Source: Haplomitrium mnioides (taxonomy: Eukaryota > Marchantiophyta > Haplomitriopsida > Calobryales). Taken from it: DNA of 64,000 nucleotides. Position 1 is the first letter of the stretch. Each line of letters opens with the position of its first letter. The notes beneath the pieces are model-generated. The model saw only the letters and a list, made by a program, of their open reading frames with translations. It did not search any database and was not told where the DNA came from. Below, one piece after another: positions 31,761-43,494 of this stretch. The translations under genes were made by a program, and so were the position numbers. Where the stretch lies: assembly GCA_049999725.1 (NCBI GenBank), contig JBNGIS010020207.1, forward strand, positions 56,434 to 120,433. Reading direction: 5' to 3'.

Positions 31761-33310
31761 TTGTGCTCCAACTCATTAACAAGCAAGCATGATGAGACTA
31801 GTGTGCATTGGCATGAGGAGTCTGATAAGAAGATGGTGCTAAGTTAGCATGCATTTGCCTTTCTTTCTTGGATGTCGGTTTGGAGTGGAGTGGTGGTTGC
31901 TCATGCCGATATAGTTGATGTTGAGACCTCCATAGGTGATATAGTTGAGGATTCTAGTCTGAATAAGGACATTCATAGTGATAACATGTGTTTGAGTATT
32001 TGTATGCAAGTTTTTTTAGTAGACAACTTGATATAAAGAAGCAAGATAGAGTTCAACAACAAGCAAAGAGATTCAAGTGAAAAGAAGCTCAAATTTTGCG
32101 AGTCTCAACTAATGGAAATGTATGTATAGTGCCAAAGTACTCGTGCAACATACCCATGAGTAGTTGGCATATTTTATAGTGAAGTGTAGATATAGTTTGT
32201 TGACGACACACTATTTGTGGCAAGCCATGAACACTGATGTGTAATGGTGGGTTGCCAAGTGTGTGGTGTATGATAAATTCTCATCATCATTTAATGCTAC
32301 TTCTCCTCAATTGCAGCCACTACCTATCATGGGTTTGGGATATCGTTGGAGCTTGGATTTTGCTAGTCTCTTGTCTTTGACTCGTCGGCATAATAGGTAT
32401 ATATTGGTGATGGTCAAGCACTTCTCTAAGTGGATTGAGTTTGTAGCATTACCAGACAAGACAAGAATAGGAGTAGTTACCACTTTCTTGGATCGAGTAT
32501 TTGGCTATTTTAGAACACCTACTAAGTGTTGACGAAATAAGGTACTAAATTTTGAGGTGGGTTTGAAATTTTTTGTGAGAAAGCTCTCATTGATCATTGT
32601 ACTACTTCTAGAAATCACCCTGAAGCAGAGGGATTGGTTGAGCGAGTGGTTCAAATAGGGGAGAGAGTATTTCACAAGTATGGCTTGCAAGCTGGTCACC
32701 ATGGGATTTGAATCTCTAATTATAGTGGTTTGCTATAAGCTACATGTTCAATAAGAAGACAACCTTGACATCTTTTCACCATATTTTCTATTTTATGGGA
32801 AGTTGCTATGGTTGTAGATCTAGATGATTTAGATGTTTAGGTGTAGGTATGCTCAAAGAAAGCTTGGATGTTTGAGAGAGTCATGTCTATGGTGTTTGAC
32901 AACCTCATCATTGCCTAACATTGTGATACTTTACAATATACTCTAATCCATGGAAGTGGATGTTGTACTATGATTCAGAGGTTTCATCTTGGTGATTATG
33001 TATTTGCAGCAGACAACACCCACAACACTTGATGTCATTTCTGAGCTCTAGATTCTGCGTATATGTAAGGTATTGCCCTCTAGAGTCTTACAATTGGAGG
33101 GATCTAATGATATGATTGGGAAGTATCATATGCATATTTATGCACCTTATCACTTTTCAAACATTGATGGCACTATCAACCTAAGTGTAGCATGGGATCT
33201 TGCAAGCTTGAAGTGTATGTTATTTGGTTCTTTTAAGAGAGCATCCACTATATTGATTTGTAACAAACATCCTAGAGGATAACACATGTCATGTGTGACA
33301 CATTAATTAG
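31761..33310 (+). pseudogene. D1 integrase pseudogene ending in a PHD-like zinc finger remnant
   Basis: The integrase core is readable at 32250-32530: LQPLPIMGLGYRWSLDFASLL with the first Asp, then HNRYILVMVKHFSKW and FLDRVF. The second Asp block is not readable; CALIDH-like and E-rich remnants follow near 32580-32650 (HPEAEGLVERVVQ in decayed frames). The C-terminal part is open at 33073-33282 (LPSRVLQLEGS, HFSNIDGTINLSVA) and ends in KCMLF...LICNK...RG-stop-HMSC. This spacing fits a PHD finger with two Cys lost and one Trp turned into a stop. Chromoviruses would have a chromodomain in this position. Confidence 0.65.
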
Positions 33311-33490
33311 TTACTATTAGTGGCAGATCATGGTTCTTTCCTCACCGTTCATAGAACAACTAGTTTCCATTGAGTTTTATGGTTGGCATAGATTATAGAA
33401 GAGTGAACAATAGAGCTCTATAGCCCCCAACCTTCTAGTATTTGTATCACTAAGTGCATATCAATTTTATATGAGATAGATGGTTGGCTA

Positions 33491-34661
33491 GTGTTGGGGG
33501 ACTCGACGAACAACTAAGAAGACAATTGTGAGGTCTCATGCACTTTATGTGCATGAGATCCAATTTGTTTTCTTTGTTGTGTGTTTGTAGTTGTCATAGA
33601 ATGTGTGTGGACAATGTAGTTGTGTAAGCAATGTGTATGTGCATGATATCAATGTCATGTACTTTAAAATCTAAACTTTAATCTCTAATCTCTATACTTA
33701 CAATGATCTAGAATGCATAAATATGCATGCATTGAATATATATAGTACACACTAATAACAAAGGTCATTAGTAGAACTCTACTTCAAATGCTAGGACTTA
33801 AGGTTTCAATCGGTATCAATGATGTTTGTTTCAATAATGTTATGTAACCCTCCATGATTTTTGCATAGCTTCCATCTTGTTTTTACTGCTTGACAACATG
33901 GTTGATCATGTTTAAGATGCTATACAATGAAAACTTGCAAAGACAACACACAAATATATGGTATATATAAAGACAAATATGCCCACTTAGAAGCTTTCTT
34001 ACTACTATCATCAACCTAGTTATATCGTTGTACGCAACCACTTGCAAAGACCATGAGTCTATTACAATTACATATATTGTTTGTCTTTGACATAGACAAT
34101 TCTCACATTCTTTTGCATCATGCGATTAGAGCTTGTTGGTGGTGTTAGCTTACAAACATCATATAGTAGCAATGTTCAATGAGCTTGAGGCTAGTATGTA
34201 TTGAAAATCTGAACTACAAACCAAACATCACATCATATACAAGGATACATTCTTATAAGCAAAACAACCACATTTTGAAAAATGGGTGAATACCCAACCT
34301 ATATAAGATCATACAACTTGCAAGTAATTAAACATGGAGGCAACTTCAATTTTGAAATTGGTGGGTTCTTAATTAGTGAGTATCTACAACTGCATATCAA
34401 TGTCATAGTTAGTAACAAAAAAAGTCCAATATCCTCTTTAGAGTATACATTGTTCTTGCTCACTATTAATGACCACTTCAATCCTAACTCAACATGACAT
34501 CTTCTCTACCATACTACTTTGCATATGACTTTAATCTCAACTTTCTATTAAGCTTTAGATACTCAAAGTTGACTTCATGTATTTTGCATTTCTAACAAGA
34601 TTTGAATCATGTAGCCTTGTAGTAGCATTCTTAATTCCTTTGCCAATGGCTAATTCATGTT
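33491..34661. other. AT-rich stretch after D1, no gene seen
   Basis: It may contain the D1 3' LTR, since TGTTGGGGGAC occurs at 33492, but there is no partner copy to confirm it. A perfect hairpin lies at 33534-33558. The open frames at 34282-34497 (plus) and 34299-34481 (minus) resemble nothing and are probably chance. Confidence 0.4.
33534..33558. repeat. Perfect hairpin, 10-bp stem and 5-base loop
   Basis: TCTCATGCAC and GTGCATGAGA are exact reverse complements around TTTAT. GTGCATGA recurs near 33640. Confidence 0.85.
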
Positions 34662-35154
34662 ATGTATAATAATATAAGGATGATGTTGTGTTATTTATAA
34701 GAAAATAGAGAAGAGTGGAGGAAGTGGTAGAGGATCACTTTTAGGGTTGAAATCATTTTAATGGTAGTTGCTTTTGAAGTTACTTTAAGTGAAGTGGTAT
34801 AAGATCACTTTTAAGGTTGAAATTAGAAAAGGCTTGTAAGTGATCACCTTTAGGGTTGAAATTAGAAGTGACTTATAAGTGAAAGAAGGGGGATGAGACC
34901 TCCTTCTCTTGTATAAATAGAAGAGCTTTATAGCCCCACTCATCATTTTGGAGTTCTTCTCGAATCACTTAGGTTATTTGGTTGCTTGGTTTTTTCTTGC
35001 ACTCTTAGTCTTAGCTTGGGCCTTGAGTTGCATAACTCTACTAGAGTTATCTTGTTGTGGCTTTTCTTGCATTATTGACATTTGGTTCAAGAACTCTATT
35101 ATAGTTCACTATGAGTTCTTACTCATTTGGATTTGGTCTTTGAGTTCTTTTACA
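34662..35154 (+). repeat. G 5' LTR (about 493 bp)
   Basis: TG at about 34662, TTTTACA ending at 35154. It carries a partial U3 duplication joined by a palindromic AAGTGATCACCT (34838-34849), and a second short duplication near 35030-35095 (CTCTA.TA.AGTT). Confidence 0.8.
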
Positions 35155-35155
35155 T

Positions 35156-35167
35156 TGGTATCAAAGC
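35156..35167 (+). promoter_or_regulatory. G primer-binding site
   Basis: TGGTATCAAAGC lies one base after the LTR, one mismatch to the initiator Met-tRNA complement. Confidence 0.82.
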
Positions 35168-35193
35168 TACAACTCTTTTTGGTGGAGAATTCA

Positions 35194-35924
35194 ATGGAGA
35201 ATCAAGAAGCAATGATTCAAGCTATGCAACAACAAATTGAACATCTTCTTGCCTTTTGAAAGTTCAAATATAGATAGGAAAAATGACACATTTTCAAGAA
35301 GAAGAAAGTTATGTGTGGTTTTCCAAACTAGAAACATATGATGGGAAGTCTTATGACCATGGTCGATAGCCAAAAACATGAGGTGTTCTACTTGCACAAG
35401 CCATTTCTTTTAAGGATTGGCAAAAAGCATGAAGAATCTATAGACTTTGTCATTGCACCCATAGAATATAACATTATTTTGGGTTTGAAATCAAAATACT
35501 CAAGTTGATTGGGCAAAACAACAAAGTCAAGCTACTTTACAAAGAAAACAATTCCTTTTTGGGCATCTAACACCGTTATGAAGAGGCCTAAATGAGCTTA
35601 ACATAAATCTTTGATGGAGAAAGAGTTTCTTGTCTTTGCTGTGTGGATCAAACCTATCATAAACTTGAATATGAAGGGAGGAAAATTTGTACCAACCTTA
35701 ATGATTGATGATATTTTGAAGGAGTTTTCAGATGTGTTTCCAAATGATTTTTCAAAAGGGTTCTTAGAGAAATGCTCTTTCCAATTGAGTTAATACCAAG
35801 AAGTACTCCTTATAATTGACCTATATACCAACTATCATCACAAGAGTTGGAAGAGCTTCATAAGACCTTGACAAATCTTGACGGAGCTTCATAAGACCTT
35901 GAGAAAGACTTCATGCAACATAGT
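35194..35924 (+). pseudogene. G gag-protease remnant with a large deletion
   Basis: The start is ATG 35194 (MENQEAMIQAMQQQIEHL). After about 50 codons the sequence jumps near 35350 from the gag motif around YDGK to the protease tail (TMVDSQKHEVF), so most of gag and the protease active site are missing. The protease-RT linker follows (VFAVWIKPII, LMIDDILKEFSDVFPNDF, 35611-35790) and RT begins near 35850, where the solo LTR interrupts it. The stretch ACCTTGA.(A)AATCTTGACGGAGCTTCATAAGACC near 35860-35900 is a short tandem duplication. Confidence 0.72.
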
Positions 35925-36353
35925 TGTAAAAGAATCTCAAAGACCAAATCCAAATAAGTAAGAACTCAAAGTGAACTCTAATAGAGTTCTTCAACCAAAA
36001 GCAACTCAAGGTCCAAGCTAAGACTAAGAATGCAAGCAAAAGCCAAGCAACTAAAGAACCCAAGTGATTTGAGAGGAACTCTAGAATAAGGAGTGGGGCT
36101 AAGAAGCCCTTCTATTTATACAAGAGAAGAGGGTGTCCTTCCTCTTTCTTCACTTACAGATCACTTCTAATTTCAGCCTTAAAAGTGATTCTCTACCAAA
36201 AGTGACTTCAAAAGCAAGTAACCTAAAAGTGACTCTCTACCAAAAGTGACTTCAAAGGCAAGTAATCCAATCTTAACCATAAAAGTGATACCACTTCCTT
36301 CACTCCTCTCTATTTTCTCATAAATAACACAACCTTATGCTTGTACTATTACA
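35925..36353 (-). repeat. Solo LTR, minus strand, inside G
   Basis: The element-free LTR (429 bp) is flanked by perfect ATAGT duplications (35920-35924 and 36354-36358). The interrupted RT reads on across it (CATTCAACATAGTA.TT in relatives). Solo LTRs form when the two LTRs of one element recombine. Confidence 0.92.
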
Positions 36354-39022
36354 ATAGTATTTTGTCTTGAGAAGCACCAACATTCTTTATACCAAAGAAA
36401 GATGGTGAATTTTGTCTTTGTATAGATTATCGTGGTTTGAACAATCAAACAGTAAAGAATGCTTGTCTTTTACCATATATTAATGATTTGTTGGATTAAT
36501 TGAGTGGTGCGCAATTATTTTTCAAGCTGGATTTTTGTAGTAGCTATTGGCAAATTCCTATCAAGCCCAGTGATGTACAAAAGATAGCTTTTCGCACGAG
36601 ATATGGGTATTTTGAGTGAAAGGTCCTTACATTTGGTCACTAATCCTTTGATCATATTCATAGATCAAATGCATCAAATTTTTGATGGGTTATTAGATAA
36701 GTGAGTTTTGGTATTCTTGGATGACATTCTTATTTTTAGTAAAACTGAAGATAAGCATTGCGAACATCTGAAATTTTTTTTGAAAATGTTGTGCAATTGG
36801 AAGTTTTATTGCAAGAGATCGAAGTGAAAATTTTGGAAGCAAGAAGTTACTTACTAGGGCACAAGATATCTACGGATGGTATCAAGATAGAAGAAAAAGA
36901 ATTTTAAAGCAATCACAGAGTGGCCAACACCAAAAGAGGCAAAGGACATTAGAGCCTTCAATGGATTGGCAAGCTTCTATCAACGATTAATCCATTATTA
37001 TATGATATTGTTGCACCACTTATAGATCTACCAGACAATGAGGTCAAGTTTCAATGGACCGCTAAAGACCAAACAACATTTCAATAACTCAAAGACACAG
37101 TTTCTTCTCGTCCTATTCTTTAGCCATATAATCCAAAGGCACGCTGCATAGTTGATTTTGATGCTTCTAATTTTGCTATTGGAGCAATTTTGAAACAAGA
37201 GTTTGAGGATGGACTTCATCAAGTTGCCTTCATATTACGCCAATTAAATACGATAGAGAGAAATTATTCTACAAAAGACTTAGAGCAATTGGCATTGGTT
37301 TATGCTACCAAAGTTTGGAGATAATATCTTTTGAGAAGACCTATATTTATGTGCACATATCACAAGGCATTGTTATAAGCAATGCATTTGGAAAATATGA
37401 CAAGTCGTCATCACCAGTAGGAAGATTAATTTCAACTATTCAACATCAAGCTAGAGTACAAGCCTAGAAGGTTCATTTTCATTCTTGATGCATTGTCACA
37501 AAGGCCAGATCATCAAGTTAATACAATGGAGGTGGCTAGCATTAGCATATTATAGCTTGATGAGGCAACTAGAAAACATTATCGCCAAAAACTACAAGAA
37601 GATGTTTTTTAGTCTTGTTTGGGCACAATTGGCGGCTAAAAGATAGTGAGTATGATCTTTTTTCCATTCAAGATGGTATTTTATATAGAGGTCATCAAAT
37701 ATATGTTCCATAAGATGATGCTCTTCAAATAGCTTGTTTACAAGAAACACATTGCATTCCTATCTCTATACATATTGGAGTAGATAAAACTATAGAGATG
37801 TCTTTTTATACTTAGTAGTGGTCTAACTTTGCTCAAGATGTTCATGGTTTTGTTCATTTGTATGAAAGTTGTCAACAAAACAAAGCTTCAAGTCAAAAAC
37901 CAGTGGGACTTCTTCAACCACTACCAATTCCTACTGCTTGTTGGGAATATGTAAGTTTGGATCTTATCACTTCACTTCCAACTATGCCTTGTGGGTTTAC
38001 TTCCATTTTCATGTTTGTGAACAAGCTCAATTGTAGGTTCATTTAGCACCAATAGTGGATACAGTAGGTTCTCTACAATTGGCCAAAAAAAATACTTTGA
38101 TATTGTCTTGTGTCATCATTGAATGCCTAAGGTGCTAATATTTGATAAGGATCCGCATTTTACTGGAAAGTTTTGGGAACCAAACTCTATATATCTTCTG
38201 CTTATCATCATTAAACAGATGGGAAAATAGAGCGTGCTAATCATATAGTTGAGGATGTGCTTTGCATATTTATCAACCTTCATCACACCAATTGGGATAG
38301 TTTCTTACCGAATGTGGAGTTCACCTACAACAACTTAAAACAAGCAATTACTGGGTTTTTTTTTCTTTATTCAGATCAACATACTCTTGTTTGTGATGGC
38401 TTTCTTTCTCTTTCTTCTAATGTTCCAAGTATTTCTACTTTTTTACCTCGTTTATCATCTTCTTTTCAAGATGCTTGCAATCGTCTTACTGTTGCTCAAA
38501 ATTGGCAAAAACAATATGTTGACAGCTATCGTCGTGATTTCTCTTATGTTTTAGGTGACCAAGTTATGTTTTCTACTCATGATCTTCTCTTGTCTTTAGA
38601 TACTCAAGTTCATAAGTTATCTTCTGCTTGGATTGGTCAATTCTCTATTTCTCAAGTGATTTATTCCATTGCTTATAAACTTGATCTTCCTCTTCTTATA
38701 AAGATTCATCATGTGTTCTATGTCTCTAAACTTAAGTCTTTTGTCTCTAGTCCATTTTCATTTCCAAATCGTGCTCAACATCCTCCTCCGACTATTGTTC
38801 TTGATGATAATGAAGAATTTTAAGTGGACTGCATTTTGGCAAAAAGAGTTATCAAGAGAGGGCATCATCCACAAGTTCAATAAAAGGTTTTGTAGAAAGG
38901 CTATCAACTTCATGATGCTACTTGAGAACCTTATTCAAATCTTGATAATACTCAAGAGGCTATTCAATTATTTGAAATTTCTCGTAGTAACAAAGATGTC
39001 ATCAATTAGAATGCAGAGATTA
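36354..39022 (+). pseudogene. G pol pseudogene: RT, RNase H, integrase, chromodomain
   Basis: The RT catalytic F-L-D-D is intact at 36714-36725, but neighbouring codons are broken. RNase H (about 37100-37350) is decayed. The integrase zinc-binding part is at 37740-37910 (ESCQQNK). In the core the first Asp is kept (SLDLITSLP), the second block has stops (AN-I-stop-stop), and the Glu remains (KIERANHIVED). The long C-terminal open stretch 38257-38823 includes the GDQVMFST and HVFYVSKLKSF blocks. The chromodomain is at about 38810-39000 (VDCILAKRVIKRG) with stops. Confidence 0.78.
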
Positions 39023-39293
39023 TGTAATTGTACAAGCATGATCATGTGACATTTATAAGAAAATAGAGAGGAATGAAGGAAGTACTAGAGGGTTATTTTT
39101 AGGGTTGAAAACATTTTAAAGATTACTTGCTATTGAAGGTACTTTAAGTGAAGTGGTATAAGGTTACTTTTAGGGTTGATATTAGAAGTGACTTGTAAGT
39201 GATGACCTTTAAGGTTGAAATTGAAAGTGACTTGTAAGTGAAAGAAGGAGGATGAAACCTCCTTTTCTTGTATAAATAGAAAGACTTCATAGT
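39023..39293 (+). repeat. G 3' LTR, first 271 bp only
   Basis: It starts TGTAATTGTACAAGC and breaks after ...AGACTTCATAGT, just past the TATAAATA box, where the minus-strand LTR of H starts. Confidence 0.82.
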
Positions 39294-39651
39294 TGTAAAA
39301 GAACTAAAGTACCAAATCCAAATGAGTAAGAACCAAAAGCAACTCAAGGCCCAAGCCAAGACCAAGAGTGTAAGCAAAACCCAAGCAACCAAAGAACCCA
39401 AGTGATTCAAGAGGAACTCCAAAATGAGGAGTGGGGCTAAGAAGCCCTTCTATTTATACAAGAGAAGAGGGTGTCATCCCTCTTTCTTCACTTACAAGTT
39501 ACTTCTAATTTCAACCCCAAAAGTGACTCTCTATTAAAAGTGACTTTGAAGGCAAGTAATATTATCTCAACTCTAAAAGTAACTCTCTACCACTTCCTTT
39601 ACTAGTATGTATCTTCTTATAAATAGCACAACCTTATGCTTGTACTTTGCA
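39294..39651 (-). repeat. H 3' LTR (358 bp)
   Basis: TG at 39294; the right end reads TGTACTTTGCA where relatives have TGTACTATTACA. Confidence 0.78.
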
Positions 39652-41780
39652 TAATCCTCACCTTCTAATTGATGACGTCATTGTCGCAACTTTCAAATAT
39701 TTGAATAGCCTCTTGAGCATTCTCAAGATTTGAAGAAGGTTCCCAAGTAGCATCATGAAGTGGATAGCATTTCCCCAAAACCTTGTATTGAACTTGTAGA
39801 TACCGCCCTCGCTTGGCAACTCTTTTTTGCCAAAATGATATCCATCTTAAATTCTTCATGATCATCAAGAACAATAGCCAAAGAAGGAGGTTGAACACAA
39901 TTTGGAAAAGAAGATGGAATAAGAACAAAATGCTTTAGTTTAGAAACATGAAACACAAAATGAATCTTCATATGAAGAAGAAGGTCAAGTTTATAGGCCA
40001 CGGGAGAAATAATATGAGAAATAGAGAAAGGACCAATCCAAGCTGGAGATAGCCTATAGAGTTGAGTATCTAAGAACAATGAGAGATTGTGAGTGGATAA
40101 CATAACTTTGTCACCTAAAACATAAGAACAATCACAACAACGACTATCGATATATTATTTTTGCCGATTTTGAGCAACAATAAAATGGTTGCAAACAACT
40201 TGCAAGGAAGAAGATAAACAAGATTAAAAAGTAGAAATATTTGGAATATTGGAAGAAGAAGGAGAAAGCAAACCATTGAGAACAAGAGGATGTTGACTCT
40301 AATTAAGAAAGAAAGGAGAAAACCCAATACTTTCTTGTTAGGAGTTGTTGTAGGTGAACTCCACAGCCAGTAAGAAACTATCCTTATGGGTATGATGAAC
40401 ATTGATGAATGTGCAAAGCATATCATCCATAGTGCGATTAGCGTGTTTTTTTTTTGCCCACTTGTTTGAGCATGATAAGCAATAGACATAGAAATTTTGG
40501 TACCCAAAAGTGTAAATAACTCTTGCCAAAACTTTCCAGTGAATTGTGGATCTCTATTAGATATTGATATCTTTGACATGCTATGACATCAAAAGATTGT
40601 ATCAAAGTAAATTTTTGCCAACTATGGAGCATCCACCGTATCTACTATCGGTGCTAGATGAATTTGTTTGCTTAGCTTATCCAGAAACAACATAATGGTT
40701 GTAAACCCACGAGGCGCGGTTGGAAGCGAAGTGACAAGATCTAAACTTACATGTTTTCATCGAGTAGTAGGAATCGGTAATGGTTGAAGAAGACCAACTA
40801 GTTTTTAATTTGAAGCCCTGTTTGATTGACAACTCTCACAAGAACGAACAAAGCCATGAACATCTTGAGCTAGGTTTGACCACCACAAAGTGCGTTGAAG
40901 CAACTTCATAGTCTTGTCTACCCCAAGATGCCTAAAGATTTGAATGTTATGTGGTTCTTGTAAACAAACCATTCAAAATGCATCATCTTGTGAAACATAT
41001 ATTTGATGACATTGGTAGAGAATACCATCCCAAATAGAAAAGACATAATACTCACTATCTTTAACTGCTAAATGTGTCTTAAAAAGTTTCAAGAAGGCAT
41101 CTCCATGTAACTTTTGTTGAAAGCTGTCACTAGTTGCTTCATCAAGATGCAATATACTAGCATTTACAACCTCCAATATATTTAGACAATTATCCGGTCT
41201 TCGTGATAATGCATCAGAAATAGTATAGAACCTTTTGAGCTTGTACTCTAGCTTAATATCAAAGAGATGTAGCTGATCTTTCCATCGACAATGACGACTT
41301 GTCATATTTTCCAAGTGAATTAAGCAAAGGCTTGTGAATGATGCACATAAGTATATGCTTTCCTAGAAGATAGTGTCTCCAAACTTTGGTAGCATAAACC
41401 ATTACCAATTGATCTCTGTCCTTTGCAGAATAATTCCACTCCACTGCATTTAGCCGGCATGATATGAAGGCAATCGAATGAAGTCCATCCTCAAACTCTT
41501 GTTGTAACATTGCTCCAATAGCAAAATTAGAGGCATCAAAATCAACTATACAATGTACTTTTGGATCATATGGTTGTAGAATTGGACGAGAAGACACTGC
41601 ATCATTGAGTCGTTGAAATGACTCTTTCTGTTTGGTTGTCTATTGAAACTTTGCCTCCTTGCCTAACAAATCCGTAAATGGTGCAGTAGTATGAACATAG
41701 TAATGGATAAATCATTGATGAAAACTTGCAAATCCATTGAAAGCTCAAACATGTTGTCAAAGGCAAGTCATTGTATAGCC
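39652..41780 (-). pseudogene. H pol remnant: RNase H, integrase, chromodomain
   Basis: On the minus strand, RNase H is best preserved (41259-41597: IVDFDASNFAIGAMLQQEF, YSAKDRDQLVMVYATKVWRHYLLGK). The zinc-binding region is at 40850-41000. In the integrase core the second catalytic Asp is Asn (ISNRDPQF, about 40540-40563), and the Glu region is frameshifted (GQKKNTL). The chromodomain lies at 39690-39860. The RT part at 41640-41780 contains only the last block before RNase H. Stops are fewer than in G. Confidence 0.78.
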
Positions 41781-42600
41781 TATTTAATTTTTTTGCAAAG
41801 GAATTTTTGAAGAACTACTGCTCAATATCATTGGAGAGCTTGCTGCTCAAAGTTTGTTTAGCTCCAAAGGATTTGTAGGAGGGCAGGATTTTGCCTTCAA
41901 AATTATGTCTTGTGGAAGCCAGCCTAGAGATGTTGATTGTCTCGAGAAGGCTGCATCTAGATACTTGCTAATGATACAGAATCTGATTGAAATTGTCAAG
42001 CTCTGGAAGTTTGTTGGATTTTAAAGATTCATCCTCAAGCAGACTATTCGATTTCGGTTGCAAAAAATGAGCATAATTACAGAAGTAAAATTCAGATCCA
42101 AAAAAATTGCTCTATTCTAGTTGAAAGATACCATAGTTACAAAGCCAAACTTGAGTTCAGAACAAGCTAAGGACTAAAAGTTGGTCAATTGTGGTCAAGA
42201 GAAGAGCAAAAGTGTTTTGTTTTAGTTGGATTTCAAATTTGATCCTAGGTTGAGAAGAAGACCAATCAACTAGGGTTTGAAAGGGGAGTGGATATGTTTG
42301 TACTAATTTGCATGTGCTAGCCGATTGGTAAGGAAGTGGTTGAGTGACAATACCGTAATATGTAATTTGTTTGGGAGTTTCATTGTTGAGAGAGGGAGAC
42401 CAATATATTGTTGGAGCTTGAGTTGATTGAAAGTCAACACAGAGCCAATCAATGGGAGATTGTAATATGGGTTCACTCAAAATTGCACACAATTTTGATG
42501 TATAGAAAGAATGACCAATCAATTAGTAAATGACCATATTTTTTATGAAGAAGAGAAAATTCTTCCGAACATTCAGGTAAACTCACTTTTGTCATGAGAT
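41781..42600. other. D2 leader region
   Basis: From about 42085 this aligns with 25735-26277 before the D1 gag (ATTCTAGTTGAAAGATACCATA.TTAC, then GAGTTTCATTGTTGAG). 41781-42084 has no counterpart that I can see with certainty. No coding signal is present. Confidence 0.55.
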
Positions 42601-43022
42601 ATGGATGGGATGTATTTTGCTATAAAAGACCTGAGAAGATTCTCGTGTGTAGTGGTACTATTGACTTGGATGGTTTCATCATAGAGGTTGACATATGTGT
42701 GATATGCAAACACTATAGAATGCCACTCTTTTTACACCTTTCATGTCATAGAAGCATTTATGCCAACAATTAGAATGACCGCCGATGGATGACCATCATG
42801 AATTTTAGCAAGTCTATTTGATCGAGATTGAAGAATGGAGACAATATTGGTCACCCAACTACGTCTCTATCTCATATGGTGCAAGAGCGAGTGCCCATTA
42901 CCGTGCTAGCTATACTGGATCTTCAAGTAGCACTAGCCATAGTATTGGTGCTTGATGGGCAAGAGGTGTCTTTAGTACACCCATTCCAATTAGTGCAATA
43001 AAGAGGCATTCCAGCGTTTAAC
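42601..43022 (+). pseudogene. D2 gag pseudogene, first part
   Basis: It starts at ATG 42601, matching D1 26278. It aligns with D1 26278-26680 nearly throughout, although frameshifted early. It carries a middle piece (GATTGAAGAATGGAGACAAT...) that D1 lacks. It is cut at 43022 by B4; the frame resumes at 52707. Confidence 0.72.
43018..43022. repeat. Target-site duplication of B4, left copy (TTAAC)
   Basis: TTAAC is repeated exactly at 52707-52711. Confidence 0.93.
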
Positions 43023-43455
43023 TGTAATAGTACAAGCATAAAGTTGTGCTATTTATAAGAAAATAGAGAGGAGTGAAGGAAGTGGTAGTGAGTCACTTTT
43101 ATGGTTAAGATTGGATTACTTGCCTTTGAAGTCACTTTTGGTAGAGAGTCACTTTTAGGTTACTTGCATTCAAAGTCAATTTTGGTAGAGAGTCACCTTT
43201 AGGGTTGAAATGAGAAGTGACTTGTAAGTGAAGAAAGATGGATGAACCCTCTTCTCTTGTATAAATAGAAGGGCTTCTTAGCCCCACTCCTCATTATGGA
43301 GTTCCTCTCGAATCACTTGGGTTCTTTGGTTGCTTGGCTTTTGGTTGCACTCTTGGTCTTAGCTTGGACCTTGAATTGCTTTTGGTTGAAAAACTCTATT
43401 AGAGTTCACCATGAGTTCTAACTCATTTGGATTTGGTCTTTGAGATTCTTTTACA
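43023..43455 (+). repeat. B4 5' LTR (433 bp)
   Basis: TG at 43023, CA at 43455. The U3 region has a duplicated unit (TTGGTAGAGAGTCAC, near 43139 and 43185). TATAAATA is at 43260-43267. Confidence 0.92.
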
Positions 43456-43456
43456 T

Positions 43457-43468
43457 TGGTATCATAAC
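43457..43468 (+). promoter_or_regulatory. B4 primer-binding site, decayed
   Basis: TGGTATCATAAC keeps the first eight bases of the initiator Met-tRNA complement, one base after the LTR. Confidence 0.75.
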
Positions 43469-43494
43469 CACTGTTTGTTTTTGGCATGAGCTAC

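Larger units (their letters stand above)
26278..33490 (+). mobile_element. D1: old Ty3/gypsy element of a second lineage, with PHD-like C-terminus
   Basis: The order on the plus strand is gag, CCHC knuckle, protease, RT, RNase H, integrase core and a C-terminal zinc-finger remnant. The layout is gypsy, but the sequences are far from families A and B. I could not define its LTRs. RT has lost its YxDD segment, RNase H contains a 68-bp inversion, and about 1.1 kb of unrelated DNA sits between protease and RT. A second copy of its 5' half (D2) is at 42601-54325. The end is an estimate: the last recognisable codons are near 33300, with some tail to about 33490. Confidence 0.75.
34662..39293 (+). 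mobile_element. G: chromovirus-type Ty3/gypsy element, internally deleted and cut at the 3' LTR
   Basis: It has a complete 5' LTR, primer-binding site, a gag start, a large gag/protease deletion, an RT-to-chromodomain pol remnant, and the first 271 bp of a 3' LTR that stop at 39293 where element H begins. A solo LTR of the same superfamily sits in its RT (35925-36353). It is closer to F than to B1/B2 (for example YLHKPFLLRIGK at the protease tail, HLHKSFLL in F). Confidence 0.83.
39294..41780 (-). mobile_element. H: 5'-truncated minus-strand chromovirus in the 3' LTR of G
   Basis: From left to right it reads 3' LTR, chromodomain, integrase, RNase H and the last part of RT, all minus strand, then ends near 41780 without gag, protease, most of RT or a 5' LTR. 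The remaining half of the G 3' LTR is also missing on the right, where D2 leader begins. One deletion that removed the 5' part of H and the end of G would explain both. Confidence 0.78.
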
